Below, one piece after another: positions 24,062 through 36,900 of a stretch of 64,000 nucleotides of DNA. Origin of the DNA: Hypomesus transpacificus (lineage: Eukaryota > Chordata > Actinopteri > Osmeriformes > Osmeridae). Position 1 is the first letter of the stretch. Every line of letters begins with the position of its first letter. Both the position numbers and the translations under genes were made by a program. The stretch lies in assembly GCF_021917145.1 (NCBI RefSeq), contig NC_061074.1, forward strand, positions 11,351,051 through 11,415,050. Direction: 5' to 3'. The notes beneath the pieces were generated by a model that did not search any database, was not told where the DNA came from, and worked only from the letters and a program-made list of their open reading frames with translations.

Positions 24062-24194
24062 TATTTGCAAGTGTTGACAATGACACTGTTTTTGTTGGAT
24101 TCCGTTTAGGTTAGTCCACCTTTGTTCGTTGTGCAGTGTCTGATCAGATATTATACCATCCACACACTGTGTACATCACCATGTGGTTACTGTC

Positions 24195-24200
24195 AATAAA
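24195..24200 (+). terminator. C1q-gene polyadenylation signal
   Basis: AATAAA about 80 bp after the displaced C1q stop codon. It would still serve a transcript that reads through the Tc1 insertion. Confidence 0.55.
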
Positions 24201-24475
24201 TTGTTCTGAATTTCTCGCATTTGATGTCTTTTTGTATGGCAATAGCAAGACTAGTACGGTGTGTGAATTTGCTGGGTCTTGAAAAGGGTGCTTTTCAGTC
24301 CTCCACAACTAGAGGCGCAGTGCTGCAAACTTGTCTCTCGTTGCTTTGTTGCGCATGCGTACATTGTATGTTTTTTTACCGGGATTTTGCAAGGAGTGAC
24401 AACGACATCAGAAGCCAACTTGAAGTAACTAGTTGATGTGTGATCAGCCCTTTCGTCTATTTCTGTATATTTCAC

Positions 24476-26306
<1,831 letters not shown>

Positions 26307-27348
26307 GGAAGAGGTTGACGACTGCCTCCGCAGGTCCTGTTGTCTGTCAAGTCAGCTTCACCTTCTTACAAGGGTTTTGAAATGTCACTGTTTAAAACCA
26401 GATACTGGGAAACTGTGAGGGTCAAGCTTTTTTACTTTGCCCATGGAGTCTGTTCAAACTATGAAAAACGTGTGGTTTGTACGTAAATTAAAGTTAAGGG
26501 GAAAGTAAGAAGAAAGACATTATGGAGAAATGGCTACAGTAGGAACTGTATGGATATTGTGTTTATATTGAAGTAGTCTTAGTACTTTTTACTGATATGT
26601 ACCACCTATTTTTGTTTTTGAAATTTAAAATATTAAAAGAACAAATGTGTTCTCCACAAAAAGCAAAACATTGTTGGTCTGCACTCATTGCCTTGAAACA
26701 ATCCTGTGAGATCCAGAAGTTTGGTATTTTTCGCCTAGTTATGATGGTTTATTTTTCACATAAATCAAAAACACAATCTGCTACGATATAATTTATATTT
26801 ACTTGGTTACATTTATAAAAAGATGTGGAATATGAGGAACAAAAAATGGACAAGTTCCTGTTTGTATTTCCAGAGTAGTTTATACTGTGAAATCGACCAG
26901 CACAACTGCATCCTGGTCCTCATACTTGCGGGCTGTGCCACGATTGTATCAAGGTTTAGGTTAACAAGGCAAGTCTGTTTTCTCTGGTATTTCCTCATTT
27001 CAGGCCTATACCACAGCTACTGGCTAGTAGTAGATTTACAGAGTAGGCTATACTAGTACAGCGCATTGTGCAATGTCTTAATTTAAGGTGACAGACTTTG
27101 GTTTGATTTAAAAACAGTTCCGACCAAAGTAGGCGCGGAAGAGGGAATATCCACGATTTCCAACTCCACGAGGTGCTGCTACACCAACCGGAGTTATTAG
27201 TCACCTGTCTGTGTGACACGGAAACAAGGCGTGACTCTCAGTAACCTGTCATGGATTTACAAATAAATGGTCTGACTAACCTGAAGTGACGGCTGATGAA
27301 ACTATAGTGACCGAAGCGGTGGAAGGCAACTTCGGTCGTAATTGAAAC
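26307..27348. other. polr2i 3' UTR and intergenic sequence
   Basis: AT-rich downstream sequence of polr2i, then the leader of the PGRP gene. The last about 100 bp before 27349 contain an upstream ATG at about 27250 whose short frame ends before the proposed PGRP start. No other exon was recognised. Confidence 0.4.
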
Positions 27349-27352
27349 ATGG
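27349..27352 (+). CDS. Proposed first coding exon of short PGRP gene (ATG G)
   Basis: The sequence GAAACATGG is followed directly by a GTAGGA donor, leaving a 4-nt coding part (phase 1). The next PGRP exon, at 42292, needs exactly one base before it. Joining gives a protein starting MVTVVPRLQWGAV, and the ATG has A at -3 and G at +4. The intron would be 14.9 kb, but about 1 kb without the transposon at 27643-41574. No signal peptide would be encoded. The link rests on phase and position only; another first exon is possible. Confidence 0.45.
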
Positions 27353-27632
27353 GTAGGATTTGGTTTCTAAAGTATAACGAAGATATCGTTAAAGAATGCT
27401 GCGTGTTCAGTTTGTGAATGACTACGCGAAGGCGTAGCTTAGATAAACGTCTCTCTTATCACAGACAAAAGATAGCCACATCTAAATAATACCATTGCCT
27501 AGTCTATTTATCAAGGGCAGGTTTAAAATGTTTTTATTAGTTTCCGTATACTTCTTTTGGATTTTCAGAATAACATTATAATTAAACTTAGACGTAAACG
27601 TTTATTTTACAGTCATGGTTGTGAAGCAAGTG

Positions 27633-27642
27633 TAGCAAATAA
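27633..27642. repeat. Target-site duplication, left copy
   Basis: TAGCAAATAA lies directly left of the foldback element and recurs exactly at 41575-41584 directly right of it. Nine or ten bases are duplicated, depending on whether the last A is counted as part of the element. Confidence 0.85.
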
Positions 27643-28525
27643 CCGAGGTGAAGTTAGTTTCATATTCGACATTCGACATTCGTCTCACATTCGGAAGACG
27701 CTACTTTGCAGCGCCGAGTTAGGGACCGGGTGAAAATTACCCATACAATTTTGAAAAATGATGACATTTATAATATTTGTATGACTATAAAACCTCAAAC
27801 AAACAGCAGAGCATTCCAACAATGTCTGGCCTACTTCCAAACCCTTTACTTTTTTAATAAAACATTTAAAAAAATGATAGAAAATCGCTAATCTCTGAAA
27901 ATAGCATGAAATCATTGATAATCTCAATAACTTTTTCAAACTTGGGTCAAAAAATCTCGAATATACACCAGATTATTCTAATAGTGTCTGGCCTACTTCC
28001 ACACCCTTTACTTTTTCAATAAAACATTTAAAAAAATGATAGAAAATCGCTAATCTCTGAAAATAGCATGAAATCCTTGCTAATCTCAATATATTTTCCA
28101 AATTTGGGTCAAAAAATCTCAAATACACACCAGATTATTCTAATAGTGTCTGGCCTACTTCCACACCCTTTACTTTTTCAATAATGTTTTAAAAAAAATG
28201 ATAGAAAATTGCTAATCTCTGAAAATAGCATGAAATTGTTGATAATCTCAATATCTTTTCCAGACTTGGGTCAAAAAATCTCTAATATACACCAGATTAT
28301 TATAATAGTGTCTGTCCTACTTCCACACCCTTTACTTTTTCAATAAAACATTTTAAAAAATGATAGAAAATAAATCGCTAATCTCTGAAAATAGCATGAA
28401 ATCTTCACTAATCTCAATCAATAACTTTTATGGAACCCCATATATATTATGATTACAGCCTTTGCTTATTTTCATTGCCTGTTTCTTTTTTATCTTAAGC
28501 GTGCATTTAAACACAGTGGCACAAG
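27643..28525 (+). repeat. Left inverted arm of foldback element
   Basis: The arm is 883 bp with about four satellite units (marker TGTCTGGCCTACTTCC at about 27823, 27986, 28149 and, with one change, 28311). The outer tip and the inner end match the right arm in inverse orientation. An 84-codon open frame in the tip appears in both arms because the DNA is duplicated, not because a protein is encoded. Confidence 0.9.
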
Positions 28526-29052
28526 TTGTGGCAATGAGTTTTGCCAAACAAAGAACCAGATCTCTGACAATAAATGACAACACAACACCAGGCTTAGGTC
28601 TCAATCATGTCTCTCTCAGCTCTGAAAGCCGGAGGACCATCTTTTATAGGGCACAAGAATGTAAACATAGATTGTGACAGTCAGACAGTATTGACGTTAC
28701 GACAGACTCAGAGAAAGAGATTCACTGCTCCGAACACCATGACAACTCTCAGACTAGAGAGTTCATATGGAGCTCTAATTGTAGTCATGACAAGGAACGT
28801 TTAGCCAGAACTTTCTCCTGACCCCGAACATCTATTAATCCTGACACATAGACACAATCTACTCTTATTAATAGCAAGTTTACATGAGAACTTACTAACT
28901 AGTATCCAATGACTAGTTCTATTGATAAGTGAATAATGTAAGCACATAGGAAATCCCAATTTCTTCATAACTCTTCTTTCATTGGCTCCCTTGCATAGAC
29001 CTTGCGCGCGTGTGTGTGAGTGTTTGCGTCATCAACCCTAGTTGACCATATA
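28526..29052. other. Loop of foldback element, left part
   Basis: Unique sequence between the left arm and the nested Tc1. It contains short open frames with no recognised domain and no DDE signature. The rest of the loop is 30711-30975, which ends in a (CTGT)n/(CT)n run touching the inner end of the right arm. Confidence 0.5.
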
Positions 29053-30710
29053 CAGTGCCCTCCAAAAGTATTGGAACAGTGAGGCCAATTCCTTTATTTT
29101 TGCTGTAGACTGAAAACATTTGGGCTTGACATCAAACGATGAATGTGAAACCAGAGATCAACGTTTCAGCTTTTATTTCCAGGTATTTACATCAGGATCT
29201 GATGCACAAATTAGAAAATATCACCTTTTTGTTCGAACCCACCCATTTGTCCCGTGAGCAAAAGTATTGGAACATATGACTGACAGGTGTGTTTTGTTGC
29301 CCAGGTGTGTCCTATTACATACATTATTCAATCAATAAATACCACTGAATGTCTACACTCAGGTTCAGATTGGGTAAGATAGGTTTTGTCTATGCAGACT
29401 GTATTCAGAGGTGAAAACAACATGAAAACCGGAGCGCTGTCTTTGGGTGAAAAACAAGCAATTGTGAGTCTTAGAGAAGATGGAAAATCAATCAGAGCCA
29501 TTGCAGAAACATTGGCCATAGCCAGTACAACCATTTGGAATGTCCTGAAGAAGAAGAAAACTACTGGTGTACTAAGTAACAGACGTCGAACAGGTAGACC
29601 AAGGAAAACATCAGCAGTTGATGACAGAAACATTGTGAGAGCTGTAAAGAAAGACCCTAAAACAACTGTTAGTGAGATCAGCAACAACCTCCAGATGGCA
29701 GGAGTGAAGGTATCACTATCTACTGTTCGCAGAAGACTTCATGAACAAAAGTACAAGGGCTACACCAGAAGATGCAAACCACTCATTAGCAAGAAGAATA
29801 GGAAGGCCAGGCTGGAATTTGCCAAAAAGTACAGAGATGAACCTCAAAAATTCTGGGACAAAGTTTTATGGACTGATGAGACAAAGATTAACTTTTACCA
29901 AAGTGATGGAAAGGCTAAAGTTTGGAGAAAGAAAGGAACTGCTCATGATCCCAAACACACAAGCTCATCTGTGAAACACGGTGGAGGTAATGTCATGGCT
30001 TGGGCTTGCATGGCTTCTTCTAGGACGGGCTCATTAATCTTCATTGAGGATGTAACACATGATGGCAGCAGCAAAATGAACTCGGAAGTCTACAGAAACA
30101 TTTTGTCTGCCAATTTAAGGAAAGATGCAACCAAACTGATTGGCAGAGCCTTCATCATGCAGCAAGATAACGACCCAAAACACACTGCCAAAACAACAAA
30201 GGAGTTCATCAGGGGCAAGAAATGGAAGGTATTAGACTGGCCAAGTCAATCTCCAGACTTAAACCCTATAGAGCATGCATTTTACCTGCTTAAGAGGAGA
30301 CTGAAGGGAGGAACCCCACAAAACAAACAACAACTGAAAGAGGCTGCAGTGAAAGCCTGGGAAAGCATCAAAAAGGAAGAATGCAAAAGTTTGGTGACGT
30401 CAATGGGTCACAGACTTGCTGCAGTTATTGAAAGCAAAGGATTTGCAACTAAATATTAAGTCTTATTCACTTAAATATGTTTCTATATCTGTTCCAATAC
30501 TTTTGCTCACATGACAAATGGGTGGATTCAAACAAAATGTGATATTTTCTTAGTTGTGCATCAGATCCTGATGTAAATACCTGGAAATAAAAGCTGAAAC
30601 GTTGATCTCTGGTCTCACGTTCATTATTTGATGTCAAGCCCAAATGTTTTCAGTCTACAGCAAAAATAAAGGAATTCGCCTCACTGTTCCAATACTTTTG
30701 GAGGGCACTG
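29053..30710 (+). mobile_element. Tc1-like transposon, copy 2, nested in the loop
   Basis: This 1658-bp element is flanked by TA (29051-29052 and 30711-30712), with the same terminal repeats as copies 1 and 3. It is inserted in the loop of the foldback element, so it arrived after that element. Transposase is on the plus strand. Confidence 0.95.
29386..30459 (+). CDS. Tc1-family transposase (copy 2), open frame
   Basis: A 357-aa frame without breaks and with the same DD34E triad as copy 1 (WTDET, QQDNDPKHT, SPDLNPIEH). The only amino-acid difference I saw is Gly for Arg in MKTGALSLG, near the start. Being open in all three copies argues for recent spread. Confidence 0.93.
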   Translation: MSMQTVFRGENNMKTGALSLGEKQAIVSLREDGKSIRAIAETLAIASTTIWNVLKKKKTTGVLSNRRRTGRPRKTSAVDDRNIVRAVKKDPKTTVSEISNNLQMAGVKVSLSTVRRRLHEQKYKGYTRRCKPLISKKNRKARLEFAKKYRDEPQKFWDKVLWTDETKINFYQSDGKAKVWRKKGTAHDPKHTSSSVKHGGGNVMAWACMASSRTGSLIFIEDVTHDGSSKMNSEVYRNILSANLRKDATKLIGRAFIMQQDNDPKHTAKTTKEFIRGKKWKVLDWPSQSPDLNPIEHAFYLLKRRLKGGTPQNKQQLKEAAVKAWESIKKEECKSLVTSMGHRLAAVIESKGFATKY

Positions 30711-30936
30711 TAGGTGTCAAGCAAATGGTCACCAGAGTTTGCGTCTCCATCTATTCCAGGTTTGGGAGTAGGCCTCTCTTTCCACACAAGGAATGCTGAA
30801 CACAGTATCATTTTATACAGACTAAAAAAAGATACATCTTCAATTTTTCTGACAGGCAGACACTCAAAGTGATGGGGTGTGTCAAGGGGTTACATCAGAG
30901 TAATCTTACACATACCTCTCTCTCTAATTCGCGCTC

Positions 30937-30976
<40 letters not shown>
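30937..30976. repeat. (CTGT)n(CT)n run at arm/loop boundary
   Basis: Five CTGT-type units pass into a CT run that stops exactly where the right inverted arm begins. A simple repeat at this boundary is absent from the left side (28526 onward), so the two loop edges are not symmetric. Confidence 0.85.
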
Positions 30977-30977
<1 letters not shown>

Positions 30978-33900
30978 TGTGCCACTGTGTTTAAATGCAC
31001 GCTTAAGATAAAAAAGAAACAGGCAATGAAAATAAGCAAAGGCTGTAATCATAATATATATGGGGTTCCATAAAAGTTATTGATTGAGATTAGTGAAGAT
31101 TTCATGCTATTTTCAGAGATTAGCGATTTATTTTCTATCATTTTTTAAAATGTTTTATTGAAAAAGTAAAGGGTGTGGAAGTAGGACAGACACTATTATA
31201 ATAATCTGGCGTATATTAGAGATTTTTTGACCCAAGTCTGGAAAAGATATTGAGATTATCAACGATTTCATGCTATTTTCAGAGATTAGCAATTTTCTAT
31301 CATTTTTTTTAAAACATTATTGAAAAAGTAAAGGGTGTGGAAGTAGGCCAGACACTATTAGAATAATCTGGTGTGTATTTGAGATTTTTTGACCCAAATT
31401 TGGAAAATATATTGAGATTAGCAAGGATTTCATGCTATTTTCAGCGATTAGCGATTTTCTATCATTTTTTTAAATGTTTTATTGAAAACGTAAAGGGTGT
31501 GGAAGCAGGCCAGACACTATTAGAATAATCTGGTGTGTATTTGAGATTTTTTGACCCAAGTTTGGAAAAGATATTGAGATTATCAATGATTTCATGCTAT
31601 TTTCAGAGATTAGCGATTTTCTATCATTTTTTTAAATGTTTTATTGAAAAAGTAAAGGGTGTGGAAGTAGGCCAGACACTATTAGAATAATCTGGTGTGT
31701 ATTTGAGATTTTTTGACCCAAGTTTGGAAAAGATATTGAGATTAGCAAGGATTTCATGCTATTTTCAGAGATTAGCAATTTTCTATCATTTTTTTAAATG
31801 TTTTATTAAAAAAGTAAAGGGTGTGGAAGTAGGCCAGACACTATTAGAATAATCTGGTGTATATTCGAGATTTGTTGACCCAAGTTTGGAAAAGGTATTG
31901 AGATTAGCAAGGATTTCATGCTATTTTCAGAGATTAGCGATTTTCTATCATTTTTTTAAATGTTTTATTGAAAAAGTAAAGGGTGTGGAAGTAGGCCAGA
32001 CACTATTAGAATAATATGGTGTGTATTTGAGATTTTTTGACCCAAGTTTGGAAAAAATATTGAGATTAGCAAGGATTTCATGCTATTTTCAGAGATTAGC
32101 GATTTTCTATCATTTTTTTAAATATTTTATTGAAAAAGTAAAGGGTGTGGAAGTAGGCCAGACACTATTAGAATAATATGGTGTATATTCGAGATTTTTT
32201 GACCCAAGTTTGAAAAAGTTATTGAGATTATCAATGATGTCATGCTATTTTCAGAGATTAGCGATTTTCTATCATTCTTTTAAATGTTTTATTGAAAAAG
32301 TAAAGGGTGTGGAAGTAGGCCAGACACTATTAGAATAATATGGTGTGTATTTGAGATTTTTTGACCCAAGTTTGGAAAAGATATTGAGATTAGCAAGGAT
32401 TTCATGCTATTTTCAGAGATTAGCGATTTTCTATCATTTTTTTTAATGTTTTATTGAAAAAGTAAAGGGTGTGGAAGTAGGCCAGACACTATTAGAATAA
32501 TATGGTGTATATTCGAGATTTTTTGACCCAAGTTTGAAAAAGTTATTGAGATTATCAATGATTTCATGCTATTTTCAGAGATTAGCGATTTTCTATCATT
32601 CTTTTAAATGTTTTATTGAAAAAGTAAAGGGTGTGGAAGTAGGCCAGACACTATTAGAATAATCTGGTGTGTATTTGAGATTTTTTGACCCAAGTTTGGA
32701 AAAGATATTGAGATTAGCAAGGATTTCATGCTATTTTCAGAGATTAGCGATTTTCTATCATTTTTTTAAATGTTTTATTGAAAAGGTAAAGGGTGTGGAA
32801 GTAGGCCAGACACTATTAGAATAATCTGGTGTGTATTTGAGATTTTTTGACCCAAGTTTGGAAAAGATATTGAGATTATCAATGATTTCATGCTATTTTC
32901 AGAGATTAGCGATTTTCTATCATTTTTTTAAATGTTTTATTGAAAAAGTAAAGGGTGTGGAAGTAGGCCAGACACTATTAGAATAATCTGGTGTATATTC
33001 GAGATTTTTTTAAACAAGTTTGAAAAAGTTATTGAGATTATCAATGATTTCATGCTATTTTCAGAGATTAGCGATTTTCTATCATTTTTTAAAATGTTTT
33101 ATTGAAAAGGTAAAGGGTGTGGAAGTAGGCCAGACACTATTAGAATAATCTGGTGTGTATTTGAGATTTTTTGACCCAAGTTTGGAAAAGATATTGAGAT
33201 TATCAATGATTTCATGCTATTTTCAGAGATTAGCGATTTTCTATCATTTTTTAAAATGTTTTATTGAAAAAGTAAAGGGTGTGGAAGTAGGCCAGACACT
33301 ATTAGAATAATCTGGTGTGTATTTGAGATTTTTTGACCCAAGTTTGGAAAAGATATTGAGATTAGCAAGGATTTCATGCTATTTTCAGAGATTAGCGATT
33401 TTCTATCATTTTTTTAAATGTTTTATTGAAAAAGTAAAGGGTGTGGAAGTAGGCCAGACACTATTAGAATAATCTGGTGTGTATTTGAGATTTGTTGACC
33501 CAAGTTTGGAAAAGATATTGAGATTAGCAAGGATTTCATGCTATTTTCCGAGATTAGCGATTTTCTATCATTTTTTTAAATGTTTTATTGAAAAGGTAAA
33601 GGGTGTGGAAGTAGGCCAGACACTATTAGAATAATCTGGTGTATATTCGAGATTTTTTGACCCAAGTTTGGAAAAGGTATTGAGATTAGCAAGGATTTCA
33701 TGCTATTTTCAGAGATTAGCGATTTTCTATCATTTTTTAAAATGTTTTATTGAAAAAGTAAAGGGTGTGGAAGTAGGCCAGACACTATTAGAATAATATG
33801 GTGTGTATTTGAGATTTTTTGACCCAAGTTTGGAAAAGATATTGAGATTAGCAAGGATTTCATGCTATTTTCAGAGATTAGCGATTTTCTATCATTTTTT

Positions 33901-36900
33901 TTTATGTTTTATTGAAAAAGTAAAGGGTGTGGAAGTAGGCCAGACACTATTAGAATAATATGGTGTATATTCGAGATTTTTTGACCCAAGTTTGAAAAAG
34001 TTATTGAGATTATCAATGATTTCATGCTATTTTCAGAGATTAGCGATTTTCTATCATTCTTTTAAATGTTTTATTGAAAAAGTAAAGGGTGTGGAAGTAG
34101 GCCAGACACTATTAGAATAATCTGGTGTGTATTTGAGATTTTTTGACCCAAGTTTGGAAAAGATATTGAGATTAGCAAGGATTTCATGCTATTTTCAGAG
34201 ATTAGCGATTTTCTATCATTTTTTTAAATGTTTTATTGAAAACGTAAAGGGTGTGGAAGCAGGCCAGACACTATTAGAATAATCTGGTGTGTATTTGAGA
34301 TTTTTTGACCCAAGTTTGGAAAAGATATTGAGATTATCAATGATTTCATGCTATTTTCAGAGATTAGCGATTTTCTATCATTTTTTTAAATGTTTTATTG
34401 AAAAAGTAAAGGGTGTGGAAGTAGGCCAGACACTATTAGAATAATCTGGTGTGTATTTGAGATTTTTTGACCCAAGTTTGGAAAAGATATTGAGATTAGC
34501 AAGGATTTCATGCTATTTTCAGAGATTAGCAATTTTCTATCATTTTTTTAAATGTTTTATTAAAAAAGTAAAGGGTGTGGAAGTAGGCCAGACACTATTA
34601 GAATAATCTGGTGTATATTCGAGATTTGTTGACCCAAGTTTGGAAAAGGTATTGAGATTAGCAAGGATTTCATGCTATTTTCAGAGATTAGCGATTTTCT
34701 ATCATTTTTTTAAATGTTTTATTGAAAAAGTAAAGGGTGTGGAAGTAGGCCAGACACTATTAGAATAATATGGTGTGTATTTGAGATTTTTTGACCCAAG
34801 TTTGGAAAAAATATTGAGATTAGCAAGGATTTCATGCTATTTTCAGAGATTAGCGATTTTCTATCATTTTTTTAAATATTTTATTGAAAAAGTAAAGGGT
34901 GTGGAAGTAGGCCAGACACTATTAGAATAATATGGTGTATATTCGAGATTTTTTGACCCAAGTTTGAAAAAGTTATTGAGATTATCAATGATGTCATGCT
35001 ATTTTCAGAGATTAGCGATTTTCTATCATTCTTTTAAATGTTTTATTGAAAAAGTAAAGGGTGTGGAAGTAGGCCAGACACTATTAGAATAATATGGTGT
35101 GTATTTGAGATTTTTTGACCCAAGTTTGGAAAAGATATTGAGATTAGCAAGGATTTCATGCTATTTTCAGAGATTAGCGATTTTCTATCATTTTTTTTAA
35201 TGTTTTATTGAAAAAGTAAAGGGTGTGGAAGTAGACCAGACACTATTAGAATAATATGGTGTATATTCGAGATTTTTTGACCCAAGTTTGAAAAAGTTAT
35301 TGAGATTATCAATGATTTCATGCTATTTTCAGAGATTAGCGATTTTCTATCATTCTTTTAAATGTTTTATTGAAAAAGTAAAGGGTGTGGAAGTAGGCCA
35401 GACACTATTAGAATAATCTGGTGTGTATTTGAGATTTTTTGACCCAAGTTTGGAAAAGATATTGAGATTAGCAAGGATTTCATGCTATTTTCAGAGATTA
35501 GCGATTTTCTATCATTTTTTTAAATGTTTTATTGAAAAGGTAAAGGGTGTGGAAGTAGGCCAGACACTATTAGAATAATCTGGTGTGTATTTGAGATTTT
35601 TTGACCCAAGTTTGGAAAAGATATTGAGATTATCAATGATTTCATGCTATTTTCAGAGATTAGCGATTTTCTATCATTTTTTTAAATGTTTTATTGAAAA
35701 AGTAAAGGGTGTGGAAGTAGGCCAGACACTATTAGAATAATCTGGTGTGTATTTGAGATTTTTTGACCCAAGTTTGGAAAAGATATTGAGATTAGCAAGG
35801 ATTTCATGCTATTTTCAGAGATTAGCGATTTTCTATCATTTTTTTAAATGTTTTATTGAAAAGGTAAAGGGTGTGGAAGTAGGCCAGACACTATTAGAAT
35901 AATATGGTGTATATTCGAGATTTTTTGACCCAAGTTTGAAAAGGTTATTGAGATTATCAATGATTTCATGCTATTTTCAGAGATTAGCGATTTTCTATCA
36001 TTTTTTAAATGTTTTATTGAAAAAGTAAAGGGTGTGGAAGTAGGCCAGACACTATTAGAATAATCTGGTGTATATTCGAGATTTTTTTAAACAAGTTTGA
36101 AAAAGTTATTGAGATTATCAATGATTTCATGCTATTTTCAGAGATTAGCGATTTTCTATCATTTTTTAAAATGTTTTATTGAAAAGGTAAAGGGTGTGGA
36201 AGTAGGCCAGACACTATTAGAATAATCTGGTGTGTATTTGAGATTTTTTGACCCAAGTTTGGAAAAGATATTGAGATTATCAATGATTTCATGCTATTTT
36301 CAGAGATTAGCGATTTTCTATCATTTTTTAAAATGTTTTATTGAAAAAGTAAAGGGTGTGGAAGTAGGCCAGACACTACTAGAATAATCTGGTGTGTATT
36401 TGAGATTTTTTGACCCAAGTTTGGAAAAGATATTGAGATTAGCAAGGATTTCATGCTATTTTCAGAGATTAGCGATTTTCTATCATTTTTTTAAATGTTT
36501 TATTGAAAAAGTAAAGGGTGTGGAAGTAGGCCAGACACTATTAGAATAATCTGGTGTGTATTTGAGATTTGTTGACCCAAGTTTGGAAAAGATATTGAGA
36601 TTAGCAAGGATTTCATGCTATTTTCCGAGATTAGCGATTTTCTATCATTTTTTTAAATGTTTTATTGAAAAAGTAAAGGGTGTGGAAGTAGGCCAGACAC
36701 TATTAGAATAATCTGGTGTATATTCGAGATTTTTTGACCCAAGTTTGGAAAAGGTATTGAGATTAGCAAGGATTTCATGCTATTTTCAGAGATTAGCGAT
36801 TTTCTATCATTTTTTAAAATGTTTTATTGAAAAAGTAAAGGGTGTGGAAGTAGGCCAGACACTATTAGAATAATATGGTGTGTATTTGAGATTTTTTGAC

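Larger units (their letters stand above)
22054..24114 (+). pseudogene. C1q-domain protein gene disrupted by Tc1 insertion
   Basis: A splice acceptor (TTCCACTACAG) ends at 22053, followed by a C1q domain. Visible landmarks are VVAFTAKL, the GIFTCPQPGFYHFTAH strand pair and LLPGDKVWVNLW near the end. At codon ATA (22398-22400) a Tc1 element begins, and the frame runs into it for eight residues (QCPPKVLE plus Q) before a stop. Directly after the element, from 24064, the missing last strand is present (FASVDNDTVFVGFRLG, stop at 24112-24114), then AATAAA at 24195-24200. C1q-domain proteins are secreted trimers. Losing the final beta strand should prevent folding. The 5' exons (signal peptide) were not found. 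The insertion could be polymorphic, with an intact allele elsewhere. Confidence 0.85.

Noticed and set aside
27685-27939. 84-codon frame present in both arms (27685-27939 on minus, 41277-41531 on plus)
   Set aside because: It is kept in both places only because the arms are copies of one DNA sequence; it crosses from the tip into the satellite and has no recognised domain.
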